From assembly GCF_019803445.1 (NCBI RefSeq), contig NZ_CP081844.1, positions 3,360,501 through 3,424,500 on the forward strand: a DNA stretch of 64,000 nt, in the 5' to 3' direction. A program made the position numbers and the translations under genes. The DNA is from Caenibius sp. WL (GTDB lineage: Bacteria > Pseudomonadota > Alphaproteobacteria > Sphingomonadales > Sphingomonadaceae). This document shows, piece by piece, positions 40,824 to 48,241 of this stretch; position 1 is the stretch's first letter; every line of letters starts with the position of its first letter. The notes under the pieces are model-generated. The model was given only the letters and a program-made list of their open reading frames with translations, was not told the origin of the DNA and searched no databases.

Positions 40824-41150
40824 ATGGATCAGCCCACCCCTCATTTGGACAGCCTTCTTTACAATGTCATCAGGCCATCCTGTAGACAATGTGAGCACTC
40901 TTTCAGACTCGACCTGATCGGCCTGGCCCCGATCACCACTATCGTATGCCCTGCGTGCTCTCATGAATTCCGGTACACCCGGGCCGAACTGCGCCACATT
41001 CATAGGCAGTTCGATAAAGCGGCAAAGGCCCTTCGCAACCTTGATCGCCCCGAAGTCCGCGCCAAGGTGGAATGGGCCTCAAACGCAATTGCCAGAGCAA
41101 AAGCCAAACCGCTGCGCATCGCACGGATAATCGATCCAATGTTGGATTGA
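40824..41150 (+). CDS. Zinc-ribbon protein of element B
   Basis: A 108-residue protein with two CxxC pairs (SCRQCEHSF near residue 20 and CPACSHEF near 43), a rubredoxin-type zinc ribbon, followed by a basic helical tail (FDKAAKALRNLDRPEVRAK). It lies 4 nt after the gp10-like gene and 6 nt before the HNH gene, so it is co-transcribed with them. A DNA-binding or nuclease-partner role is inference. Confidence 0.7.
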   Translation: MDQPTPHLDSLLYNVIRPSCRQCEHSFRLDLIGLAPITTIVCPACSHEFRYTRAELRHIHRQFDKAAKALRNLDRPEVRAKVEWASNAIARAKAKPLRIARIIDPMLD

Positions 41151-41156
41151 TCGGCT

Positions 41157-41468
41157 ATGGCCTGGTCCCGTACATCTCGACACAAGCGTGGGTATGATCA
41201 CCGATGGGGCAAGCTGCGCAAGAACATCCTGACCCGCGACAAGCACCTGTGTCAGGAGTGTCGGCGCAAGGGCCGAGTGAAGACCGGCAACCACGTCGAC
41301 CACATCAAGCCCAAAGCCAAGGGTGGCACGGACGATCCGGGTAATTTGCAAGTGATTTGTGCTGAGCATCACGCGGAGAAAACTCAGCGAGAGGCAGCAG
41401 AGGCGCAGGGCCGGACATACCGGCCCCGCAAGCAGTTCGATGTGACTGGCTGGCCAATTGAGGGCTAG
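41157..41468 (+). CDS. HNH endonuclease
   Basis: A 103-residue HNH nuclease: YDHRWGKLRKNILTRD, the first Cys pair CQEC near residue 35, HVDHIKPKAKGGTDDPGNL with the catalytic His, and ICAEHHAEKT with the second zinc-binding set. In HK97-type phages such small HNH proteins act in cos cleavage beside the terminase; here no terminase gene is adjacent or elsewhere in the element. Confidence 0.9.
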   Translation: MAWSRTSRHKRGYDHRWGKLRKNILTRDKHLCQECRRKGRVKTGNHVDHIKPKAKGGTDDPGNLQVICAEHHAEKTQREAAEAQGRTYRPRKQFDVTGWPIEG

Positions 41469-41532
41469 GCTGGCAGGGTTACGCGAATTGCACGTTGTCA
41501 CCGCGTGCTGCCGCGTTGGTGAAGGGGAACCG

Positions 41533-42378
41533 ATGGCAAATCAGAGCAACGATAGAGAGCAGGGAAAAATCGAAGGGCAACGCCTTCACGTCTCCATAGT
41601 CCAACCGGACGAATACAAGGAGCGTGATCTTCGCGCTCAGGAAACCTTGGCAGGCTGGGCTATGCCGATGTTCCTTGCCGCGGTGGCTTCAGTTATCATC
41701 ACAGCAATTGGCACCTTTCTAATATTGAAGCAGGTTCAACTGACAAGAACCGCCGTACAGGATACAGCTAAAGCCACAAATGCGGTGTTGGAAGGAAATG
41801 ACCTGACGCGCAGAGCCCACCGCCCTTGGATCACGTTGGATCTAACTCCACATTTCAGCGGCCCATACCATGATGGGCTACACATGAAGTTCGACTTTCA
41901 TTTCGAGAACGTAGGGCCGACCTTGGCCACTGGCGTCAGCACGAAGACCGCACTGTTATGCCAAAGAGTAGACGAAACCCCTTTGGCATTTCGCACCCGC
42001 ATGTCGGAGTTGATCGAGATGTGGAAGAGTGCTTACGGGGCGCCGGACAATCACTGCCTCGCCCCTAAGGCGGTAGGAACGGTCCCGTTCTGGGAAACGT
42101 TTATGCCACCAGACCTGATAGTGAAGGAATTTCTTGCAGGTCATCTCGGCGCGGACATCATCGCTATGGCCGCTGTGTTCTACAAGGCGGCCGATATCGA
42201 AGCCTTGCAGTGTAGCTGGCGTGTATGGACATTGGGGCATATGGATCGGCGCAACTTTATTGCTTTCATTCCGATTGGAAGGTCGTTGCGAGAGGAGGAT
42301 TTGGTAGCCCAGCCCCTGTTAGCAGGCCTGATGCATCACGAATATCCTTCTCTCCCTAGCGATCACGATAGGGCGTAA
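41533..42378 (+). CDS. Membrane-anchored protein, possible phage accessory (moron)
   Basis: A 281-residue protein with one membrane helix near residues 45-70 (AMPMFLAAVASVIITAIGTF) and a soluble C-terminal domain containing HRPWITLDLTPHFSGPYHDG and FDFHFENVGPTLATGVST, an immunoglobulin-like beta pattern. The same pattern occurs in bacterial membrane proteins of unknown function. ATG 41533 follows GAAGGGGAACCG. A perfect 9-bp hairpin follows the stop. A role in host modification is only inference. Confidence 0.6.
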   Translation: MANQSNDREQGKIEGQRLHVSIVQPDEYKERDLRAQETLAGWAMPMFLAAVASVIITAIGTFLILKQVQLTRTAVQDTAKATNAVLEGNDLTRRAHRPWITLDLTPHFSGPYHDGLHMKFDFHFENVGPTLATGVSTKTALLCQRVDETPLAFRTRMSELIEMWKSAYGAPDNHCLAPKAVGTVPFWETFMPPDLIVKEFLAGHLGADIIAMAAVFYKAADIEALQCSWRVWTLGHMDRRNFIAFIPIGRSLREEDLVAQPLLAGLMHHEYPSLPSDHDRA

Positions 42379-42391
42379 ACCTAACTTACCT

Positions 42392-42418
42392 CGGCACTGG
42401 TAAATTCTTCCAGTGCCG
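42392..42418 (+). terminator. Hairpin after the membrane-anchored accessory gene
   Basis: CGGCACTGG (42392-42400) and CCAGTGCCG (42410-42418) form a perfect 9-bp stem with a 9-nt loop, 13 nt after the preceding stop codon. No T run follows; it is a probable transcript end. Confidence 0.6.
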
Positions 42419-42527
42419 GGCCCGGTCTGGACGCCCTCATTATTTTCCGAAGGCCGCCCACGCCCATCAACTGCAAACGGTCTATGTTCAGCATAAGGCG
42501 CAAACCTGCGCTGATCCTGGCAACAGA

Positions 42528-42749
42528 CTATGGAATGAGGCCAGTTGCCCTGCCGATGAAGCAGGCGACCAAAGCGCCCGCCATAAAGCTATATACGGAA
42601 AACAAGAACCAGAAGGCCCGAGGGCGTCGTTCACGGTCGATTTCGGCCCCGACATAGCCGAAGTCTGGCAGCTTACCGGATTTTAGACCGAATGCCGGTA
42701 AAGCCAATGCAACGAGCGTGATGGCCAGCAGTATAAGCTGTGCTTTCAC
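42528..42749 (-). CDS. Small two-span membrane protein of element B
   Basis: A 73-residue protein from GTG 42749 with hydrophobic spans near residues 3-22 (AQLILLAITLVALALPAFGL) and 46-68 (FWFLFSVYSFMAGALVACFI). Its GTG overlaps the stop of a 23-residue reading frame (GTGA-type overlap), suggesting translational coupling. It resembles small phage holin-like or superinfection-exclusion proteins in size only. Confidence 0.5.
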   Translation of the reverse strand: MKAQLILLAITLVALALPAFGLKSGKLPDFGYVGAEIDRERRPRAFWFLFSVYSFMAGALVACFIGRATGLIP

Positions 42750-42817
42750 TCCGGCTGCTCGGGCTTAGGCTTCGCTACCCTCTTGAGCCTGTCGAGTTGC
42801 GTTTTCTGATCTGCCAT
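42746..42817 (-). CDS. Possible 23-residue leader peptide gene
   Basis: MADQKTQLDRLKRVAKPKPE and three more residues end at a TGA that overlaps the GTG start of the membrane protein at 42749. It is very short and basic. It may be a real phage micro-gene or a leader frame for translational coupling. Confidence 0.35.
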   Translation of the reverse strand: MADQKTQLDRLKRVAKPKPEQPE

Positions 42818-42950
42818 GTGCGGGGCATAGCACGAAAAAAGGGACCGTCGAAACGGCCTCCTGAAAGGCATTGATCCTGGCCACGCTGCACTGCTTTCAC
42901 AATGCTATCCTGACCTGGACGTGCAGATGAAACGAGCCGGGGGGCTTACC

Positions 42951-43058
42951 ATGACCAAACCTCTACGCGGTGACACGTTTGCGACGCTTTTGATCGCATG
43001 GATCGGAGCATCGGTCTTCGCCATCGCCATAGTGGCATTTGTCGCCATAGCCACCTGA
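42951..43058 (+). CDS. 35-residue single-span membrane peptide
   Basis: ATG 42951, preceded by GGGGGG with suitable spacing, opens a frame starting MTKPLRGDTFATLL; the rest is one hydrophobic helix (IAWIGASVFAIAIVAFVAIA). The frame can be extended to ATG 42927 but without a ribosome site. It looks like a small phage membrane peptide. Confidence 0.45.
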   Translation: MTKPLRGDTFATLLIAWIGASVFAIAIVAFVAIAT

Positions 43059-43200
43059 TCAGTTTGCGGGGCGGACGCTGTGCGACGCTCATTATGGATG
43101 AGGGTAGAGGGTGGTCACGAAATGGCCCCTTTCGGCCCTGTCGCCCGCAGAATTCTGCGACGCAGGGGTGGTGCTCACCCTGATAGGAAAACAGCAAAAA

Positions 43201-43365
43201 ATAACTGAGTGATTACGATTTCGCTTGCAGCGGAATCATCACTCAGTTATAAAAACTTGTCAGCGGGGAATTCGCCCCGGTGACAATCGAAGGAAAAGAG
43301 CCATGATAGCTCTAGTACTTCGGTTCAAATGGAAGCAGATCGAGGTCCAATTCGTAATCTGCTTC
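43201..43365 (+). other. Structured non-coding block with three consecutive inverted repeats
   Basis: ATAACTGAGTGAT (43201-43213) pairs with ATCACTCAGTTAT (43238-43250); TTGTCA..CGGGG (43257-43268) pairs with CCCCG..TGACAA (43275-43286); GAAGCAGAT (43332-43340) pairs with ATCTGCTTC (43357-43365). The first repeat has T-rich flanks on the minus strand and could terminate leftward transcription. A 21-codon frame (ATG 43303) lies between the second and third hairpins. The rest of 43059-43439 shows no gene. Confidence 0.6.
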
Positions 43366-43439
43366 TAACTTAGAACCGGGCCTTGGAACCGCCGAAAGAA
43401 GCGGGACAGGGTCCGGTCCTCAAGAATAGGGGTTATCCG

Positions 43440-43829
43440 GTGGCGATGCAAGGTGCAGAACTACGGCGCATCCGCAAGGGCATGAAGTTGACGCTTGCCG
43501 AACTCGGGGAAGCGCTGGGCCTGAGCGGCAATTTCATTGGCATGATGGAACGCGGCGAAAAGGCCATCGAGAAGCGCACCGCCTTGGCCGCTTCGCAGTT
43601 GTGGGTGCAATTTGCACTTCGCAAGAGCGCCCCGGAAGTCGATGCGGAAAGGGTCAATGAGGCCAGCAAGGATCTGTTCTCCGTTTCTGGGTTGGACCGT
43701 GACAACGAACTTTGGTTCTTTCACGCCAGAACGCTTGCTTCAGCCCACAAGCTTGCTGACCTATTCAGGCTTCAGGGCTTTACGCATGTAGACGTGGACG
43801 TCCCAAGAATTCAGAGCGATTATAACTGA
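43440..43829 (+). CDS. XRE-type helix-turn-helix repressor of element B
   Basis: A 129-residue protein with an N-terminal XRE/Cro HTH (ELRRIRKGMKLTLAELGEAL, LSGNFIGMMERGEKAIEKRT) and a C-terminal segment ASAHKLADLFRLQGFTHVDV. GTG 43440 is taken as start with AGGGG 7 nt upstream; ATG 43446 is possible. As a lone XRE protein near the right end it is the likely lysogeny-type repressor. A related C-terminal segment recurs in the frame ending at 44233. Confidence 0.78.
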   Translation: MAMQGAELRRIRKGMKLTLAELGEALGLSGNFIGMMERGEKAIEKRTALAASQLWVQFALRKSAPEVDAERVNEASKDLFSVSGLDRDNELWFFHARTLASAHKLADLFRLQGFTHVDVDVPRIQSDYN

Positions 43830-43854
43830 TCGATACAGCGATGGAGGAAGATTG

Positions 43855-44103
43855 ATGGCAATTTCCGAGAAGGAGTGGGCCGAAGCGATCATTGCCCAAA
43901 TACCGCAGACCGCCCTCGACGGGCTCACTGCATATCCCGTTGGCTATCGCCTTGCGGTGAGCCCTGGGAGGATTGGCACCAATCCCGATACGGGGCTGAT
44001 GAATGTTTCGTTCGAAACCCGCGCGCTAGGCCCAGACGATGACGCGGAAGCTGTCGCGCCCGATTGGCTTGTCGTTGGTCCGCTTAAGGGCACCAAGCCT
44101 TAG
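43855..44103 (+). CDS. Small hypothetical protein of element B
   Basis: An 82-residue protein (MAISEKEWAEAIIAQIPQTA near the start; VSFETRALGPDDDAEAVAPD near the end). GGAGGAAG precedes ATG 43855. It follows the repressor by 25 nt. Family not recognised. Confidence 0.6.
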   Translation: MAISEKEWAEAIIAQIPQTALDGLTAYPVGYRLAVSPGRIGTNPDTGLMNVSFETRALGPDDDAEAVAPDWLVVGPLKGTKP

Positions 44104-44233
44104 GGTAAAGCGCGCCACTCCGCACTGCATCGCGGCAAATGCGGCCAACGTGATTGCAGAGATATTCAAGGCTCAAGGTATGGACAACATATCAATCAAT
44201 TTGCCCTTTCACGCTGGAACGGCTGACGACTAG
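44039..44233 (+). CDS. Possible small gene related to the repressor C-terminus
   Basis: The frame ending at 44233 contains HCIAANAANVIAEIFKAQGM and then ISINLP, aligning with HARTLASAHKLADLFRLQGF and VDVDVP at the end of the XRE repressor. The start is unclear (ATG 44039, TTG 44069 or 44075; none with a good ribosome site), and it overlaps the preceding gene. It may be a real small paralogue or a gene remnant. Confidence 0.4.
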   Translation: MTRKLSRPIGLSLVRLRAPSLRVKRATPHCIAANAANVIAEIFKAQGMDNISINLPFHAGTADD

Positions 44234-44550
44234 GCGTCGTTGACACCACCAAGCCTGCGCAACCCACACCTGACACCACTCTCCTTCACGTGAATGCTCA
44301 TCTGCTCTGTTTTCGCATCAACCATGTGCGTGACGGAAACGACCTCCAAAGGAGCTTGTCGGTCTCCATCCCGGGTAAAAACGATCAAAGCGCCAATCTG
44401 GGGAGCAGCGGCCATCTCGACGGCATCAATAAGCTGGCCAATGTCATCTGCTTCATAAAACTCGACGACTACAGGCACGATTCGCTCCTTCCAGGCATGG
44501 TCCAAATCGGGAGCATCTTGCCATGTTGGGCGGCCAGCGCACCAGACCAT
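44230..44550 (-). CDS. Hypothetical protein at the right end of element B
   Basis: A 106-residue protein from ATG 44550 (MVWCAGRPTWQDAPDLDHAW), with an alternating region VVVEFYEADDIGQLIDAVEM and IGALIVFTRDGDRQAPLEVV. GGAAGGGG 7 nt upstream supports this start; a longer frame to 44637 would run across the arm-type repeats at 44564-44583. Function unknown. Confidence 0.55.
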   Translation of the reverse strand: MVWCAGRPTWQDAPDLDHAWKERIVPVVVEFYEADDIGQLIDAVEMAAAPQIGALIVFTRDGDRQAPLEVVSVTHMVDAKTEQMSIHVKESGVRCGLRRLGGVNDA

Positions 44551-44563
44551 CAAAGCCCCTTCC

Positions 44564-44583
44564 CATGTTGCATCCATGTTGCA
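44564..44583 (+). repeat. Right integrase arm-type sites
   Basis: CATGTTGCA occurs at 44564-44572 and 44575-44583 with the same 11-bp spacing as the left pair at 29326-29345. A weaker CATGTTGGG lies at 44522. The pair is about 118 bp inside the right att copy. Confidence 0.65.
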
Positions 44584-44700
44584 CGGAGCAGCCGGAGCGC
44601 TCGGAAAACCACGGGATTCGGCGGGATAGAGATGCATGGATGCGCAACACAGTTTCGGCCGAAGCCGTTGCCATAGCGCACTGATTTTATTGAGAAAAAG

Positions 44701-44749
44701 CTGGATGCCCCGCGAGGATTCGAACCTCGATTGACGGAGTCAGAGTCCG
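44701..44749 (-). repeat. Right attachment-site copy within tRNA-Gln
   Basis: The 49 bp are identical to 29243-29291 and cover the 3' portion of the intact tRNA gene. Integration here restores the tRNA from element-borne sequence, so the host gene stays functional. Confidence 0.9.
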
Positions 44750-44775
44750 TAGTCTTACCTTTAGACGACGGGGCA
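44702..44775 (-). tRNA. tRNA-Gln (anticodon CUG)
   Basis: Read on the minus strand, the acceptor stem begins TGCCCCG and closes with CGGGGCA; the D arm, an anticodon arm with loop CTCTGAC (anticodon CTG), the T arm with GGTTCGAATCC, and an encoded CCA end are all present. Length 74 nt. Its 3' end is the integration site of both mobile elements to its left. Confidence 0.95.
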
Positions 44776-44977
44776 TTGCGTGGGCGCGCCTCTAAGCCGG
44801 GCGGGCCGTGCGGTCAAGGGGGCGTGAGCGCTTTCCCTGCCGGATTTCCCACACCGGAATCGCGCGCCGGGAAGACCGGCCGCCAGCGCCCCCTTGCCGG
44901 ATTTCCCTGCCGCCTGTAGCATCGCCGCCAAGTACCCGTGGGTTGTGCGGGCATAAGCATAAGAAAGATCAGTAGTT

Positions 44978-46183
44978 ATGGCGGAATCCTCTCCGCCGGA
45001 GCGGCAGAACGAAGCGAGGGCGGACAAGGGACGCAACGCAGCGGCGCGAAGCAAGCGCACGCAGCAGGCCCCCCAGGTCCGGTCGGAAGCCCGTCCGCCC
45101 GGTAAGGCCAAGTCGTCCCGTGTCCCCCATCCGGCCGGTTGGGATGCGAGTACCAGTGGCGTTTCTTCCCAGCGGCAGGCCTATGCCGCGCTGGACCTTG
45201 GCACCAACAACTGCCGCCTGTTGATCGCCCGCCCCGCCGGGCAGAATTTCACCGTCATCGATGCGTTCAGCCGCGTTGTCAGGCTGGGCGAAGGCCTGGC
45301 CCAGACTGGCCGCCTCAGCGAAGCGGCGATGAACCGCACGCTGGGCGCGCTGCGCATCTGCGCCGAAAAGCTGAAACGGCGCAATGTGCGCCTCGCCTGG
45401 TCGGTCGCCACCGAAGCCTGCCGCCGGGCGGAAAATGGCAACGAGTTCATCGAACGGGTCAAGCGTGAAACGGGTATCGTGCTGGATATCATTTCCGCGC
45501 AGGATGAGGCGCGGCTGGCGGTGCTGGGGTGCCATCTCCTGCTGGAAGACGGCGACGGGCCGGCGATGATTTTCGACATCGGCGGCGGATCGACCGAACT
45601 GGTGCTGATCGAGCCGGGCGAAGGCATCCCGCGCATTCTCGACTGGCAAAGCGTGCCGTGGGGCGTGGTATCGCTGACCGAAACCTGCGCGGACGAAGGG
45701 CGCAGCCTGAAAGACCGGATGATCCGCTACGCCCGGATGCGCCAGCTCGTTTCGGACAGCTTCGCCGCATTCGCGCAGCGAATCGCATCCGCCCGGTCGC
45801 CCGGCCTGCGCCTTCTGGGCACCAGCGGCACGGTGACGACGCTGGCCAGCCTCCATCTCGAACTGCCGCAGTATGACCGCAAGGCGGTGGACGGGCTGAT
45901 CGTGCCCGCCGATTCGATGCGCACGATCAGCCAGCGCCTTTCCGCCATGACCCCGGACGAACGGCGCGAACTGCCCTGTATCGGGCGCGAACGATCCGAT
46001 CTGGTCATTGCCGGCTGCGCCATTCTCGAAGCCATTCTCGATATCTGGCCCGCCGACCGGCTGGGCGTGGCCGACCGCGGCATCCGCGAAGGCATCTTGC
46101 GCAGCCTGATCGCCTCTGACAGGCGGCTCGAACGCGGCCGCAACAGCGCGGCGCGCAAACCACGACGGGGGAACCGCACATGA
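44978..46183 (+). CDS. Exopolyphosphatase / pppGpp phosphohydrolase family protein
   Basis: A 401-residue Ppx/GppA protein. After a basic, disordered N-terminal extension of about 65 residues come YAALDLGTNNCRLLIA (phosphate-1 loop of the actin-like ATPase fold), the catalytic IISAQDEARLA, FDIGGGSTELVLI (phosphate-2), and LGTSGTVTTLA. It degrades polyphosphate and/or converts pppGpp to ppGpp. It overlaps rlmE by ATGA. I cannot decide between Ppx and GppA activity. Confidence 0.92.
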   Translation: MAESSPPERQNEARADKGRNAAARSKRTQQAPQVRSEARPPGKAKSSRVPHPAGWDASTSGVSSQRQAYAALDLGTNNCRLLIARPAGQNFTVIDAFSRVVRLGEGLAQTGRLSEAAMNRTLGALRICAEKLKRRNVRLAWSVATEACRRAENGNEFIERVKRETGIVLDIISAQDEARLAVLGCHLLLEDGDGPAMIFDIGGGSTELVLIEPGEGIPRILDWQSVPWGVVSLTETCADEGRSLKDRMIRYARMRQLVSDSFAAFAQRIASARSPGLRLLGTSGTVTTLASLHLELPQYDRKAVDGLIVPADSMRTISQRLSAMTPDERRELPCIGRERSDLVIAGCAILEAILDIWPADRLGVADRGIREGILRSLIASDRRLERGRNSAARKPRRGNRT

Positions 46184-46845
46184 GCCGTTCGGGCAAGGAC
46201 CCCGACAAGAAGCTGCGCACGGGCAAGAAACGCACCCAGTCGTCCGCCCGCTGGCTGACCCGGCAGCTCAACGACCCCTATGTTCGGCAGGCCAAGGCTG
46301 ACGGATACCGCAGCCGCGCGGCCTACAAGCTGGCCGAACTGGACGACCGGTTCGGGCTGCTCAAATCGGCCACGCGGGTGGTCGATCTCGGCATTGCCCC
46401 CGGCGGCTGGAGCCAGGTGGTGCGCAAGCGCGCGCCGCGCGCCGCCATCGTCGGTATAGACCTGCTGCCCACAGAGCCGATCGAAGGGGTGACGATCTTC
46501 CAGATGGATTTCATGGCCGACGAAGCGCCCGCCGCACTGGAATCGGCGCTCGACGGGCCGCCCGATCTCGTCCTGTCGGACATGGCGGCCAACACCGTGG
46601 GCCACAAGCAGACCGATCACCTGCGGACCATGGGACTGGTGGAAACGGCCGCCGATTTCGCGATCCAGACGCTCACGCCGGGCGGAGCGTTCGTCGCCAA
46701 AGTGCTGGCGGGCGGCACGGACACCGACCTGCTCGCTCTGCTCAAACGCCATTTCACCAGCATCAAGCATGCCAAACCGCCCGCCAGCCGCAAGGATTCG
46801 TCCGAATGGTACGTTATCGCGCAAGGCTTCAAGGGGCGCGGATAA
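46180..46845 (+). CDS. rlmE: 23S rRNA (uridine-2'-O-)-methyltransferase RlmE
   Basis: A 221-residue FtsJ/RrmJ protein that methylates U2552 (E. coli numbering) of 23S rRNA. Seen: SAM-binding VVDLGIAPGGWSQV near residue 65, LVLSDMAANTVGHKQTDH with the catalytic Asp near 130, and the C-terminal Lys in AKVLAGG. N-terminal RSRAAYKLAELDDRF is typical (K of the catalytic tetrad). Translationally coupled to the ppx/gppA gene by ATGA. Confidence 0.95.
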   Translation: MSRSGKDPDKKLRTGKKRTQSSARWLTRQLNDPYVRQAKADGYRSRAAYKLAELDDRFGLLKSATRVVDLGIAPGGWSQVVRKRAPRAAIVGIDLLPTEPIEGVTIFQMDFMADEAPAALESALDGPPDLVLSDMAANTVGHKQTDHLRTMGLVETAADFAIQTLTPGGAFVAKVLAGGTDTDLLALLKRHFTSIKHAKPPASRKDSSEWYVIAQGFKGRG

Positions 46846-47445
46846 GGGGGATGCCTTGGGGCGCTTCCTCCATCCGGAAGGAAGGGCCGCCTTACAAACA
46901 CCTTTCCTACACGCGCGAAATCTGCCCTGATCCGCCCGATGGCGCAGCGCAGAACCCCTTCACCCGGCCCACAGGCGGGTAACAGGTCCGGGACAACGGC
47001 ATCCCTCGGCAGGGTGGCCCGGATGGATCGCGCCATGCGCACGGCCATGCCGACAGAAGCGAACGGTAACAGGATACCGGCGCGAAAAGTCACACTCCAG
47101 CAGCCTGCCCGTGCCTGCTTGCAATGGGCGGGGCGAGCACGCATGACGCGCGGGCGCCGGCCCGGGGATGGCCGCAAAGCCGACAATACCGCGCTGTTGC
47201 GGCTGGGTTCGCTTTATGGCCGGGGCCTTGCGCGCGGATGGCCGGAGCGCGCGGCGATGAGCGGCCGCACGCGCACTTTCGGGCCGTTCTGCGTCAACCG
47301 GCCCGGCGCGCGCCACCGGTCACGCGAACAGCGTGACGCACGCAGCAGCATGGAGGATGCGCGTGGCAAGCGGGGTCGGCGCGCCAGCCCGGTTGCGGTC
47401 AGAGAGAAACGCCAGCCCTTTCGCGGGGGCCGGCGCGCGGTGTCG
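46846..47445. other. 600-bp stretch without a supported gene
   Basis: Between rlmE and the convergent cytochrome c gene. A small CTTCC/GGAAG hairpin near 46884-46900 may end the rlmE transcript. Long open frames exist on both strands but their translations are Arg/Ala/Pro/Gly-rich shadows without domain character. No repeat, tRNA or promoter stands out. Confidence 0.5.
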
Positions 47446-48135
47446 TCAGTGCGCCGGGGCCGCTGCCGGGGCGGCCGCCTTGTCGCCGGCTGCCGGAGCA
47501 GCAGCATCGGCCGCAGGCGCTGCGCCTTCGGCGGGCTTGCCATCCGCAGCCGCTTCCGCCCCTTCGGCCGGAGCCGCGGCGGCATCGCCTTCGGCGGGTG
47601 CGGCGTCAGCTTTCGGCAAGGGCAGATTGGAACCCTGCGTGTTGAGATAGGCGATCAGATCGGCGCGATCCTTCGTCTTGCTCAGACCGGCGAAGCTCAT
47701 CTTCGTGCCGGGCGCGTAAGCCTTGGGGCTTTTCAGCCAAGCATCCAGTTCGTCGAACGTCCACTTGCCGCCATGCCCGGAAAGCGCGCTGGAAAACGCG
47801 AAACCGCCCACACCTTTGCCGATCTCTTCACCGATGACACCGTGGAGATTCGGGCCGATCCCGTTGGGGCCGCCCGGGGTGATCGTGTGGCACGACACGC
47901 ATTTGCCGAACAGCTTTTCACCGTTGGCGACATCGGCCGTGGCCAGAAGCGTGTTGAACGAGGGCCCTTCTTCAGCGTCGCCTTCCGATTCGACGCCTTC
48001 GATTTCATAACCCATCTTGTGCGGGGGATGATGCTTGTCGGCTTCAAAGTATTTCGCGCTAACACTGGAAAAACCCAGTGCGACAACACCGGCAAAAAGC
48101 GTCCAGCCTGCGATTGTATTGAAACGGTCTTCCAT
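47446..48135 (-). CDS. Membrane-anchored class I cytochrome c
   Basis: A 229-residue protein with an uncleaved N-terminal anchor (NTIAGWTLFAGVVALGFSSV), the haem site CVSCH near residue 80, GIGPNLHGVIG, and the distal Met ligand in GTKMSFAG. The last 60 residues are an Ala/Pro-rich low-complexity tail (AEGDAAAAPAEGAEA and similar). This is the CycM/cytochrome c552 type, carrying electrons between the bc1 complex and cytochrome oxidase. The tail length is unusual. Confidence 0.9.
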   Translation of the reverse strand: MEDRFNTIAGWTLFAGVVALGFSSVSAKYFEADKHHPPHKMGYEIEGVESEGDAEEGPSFNTLLATADVANGEKLFGKCVSCHTITPGGPNGIGPNLHGVIGEEIGKGVGGFAFSSALSGHGGKWTFDELDAWLKSPKAYAPGTKMSFAGLSKTKDRADLIAYLNTQGSNLPLPKADAAPAEGDAAAAPAEGAEAAADGKPAEGAAPAADAAAPAAGDKAAAPAAAPAH

Positions 48136-48241
48136 CCCCAAGGCCCTGCACATTAGAATTTTCTGCCGACGCTCTAGTGGCCGCAAACGCTATTCGCAAG
48201 GCCCATTGCGGATTGCGTGCACAACGCCTAGCGCACGCATC

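Larger units (their letters stand above)
29243..44749. mobile_element. Element B: satellite-like or defective prophage in tRNA-Gln
   Basis: About 15.5 kb bounded by 49-bp direct repeats of the tRNA-Gln 3' end. Order: integrase and regulator (leftward); excisionase-like gene, three small genes and an iteron-bearing replication initiator (rightward); HK97-type protease, portal, two small genes, tape measure, gp10-like, zinc-ribbon and HNH proteins; accessory genes; XRE repressor. Matched integrase arm-type repeats lie at both ends. I find no major capsid, terminase, tail-tube, baseplate or lysis gene. Confidence 0.88.

Noticed and set aside
46939-48156. A 405-codon rightward open frame opposite the cytochrome c gene.
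   Set aside because: Arg/Gly/Ala-rich composition without domain character; its second half is antisense to a clear cytochrome c gene. GC-rich third-position bias creates such shadows.
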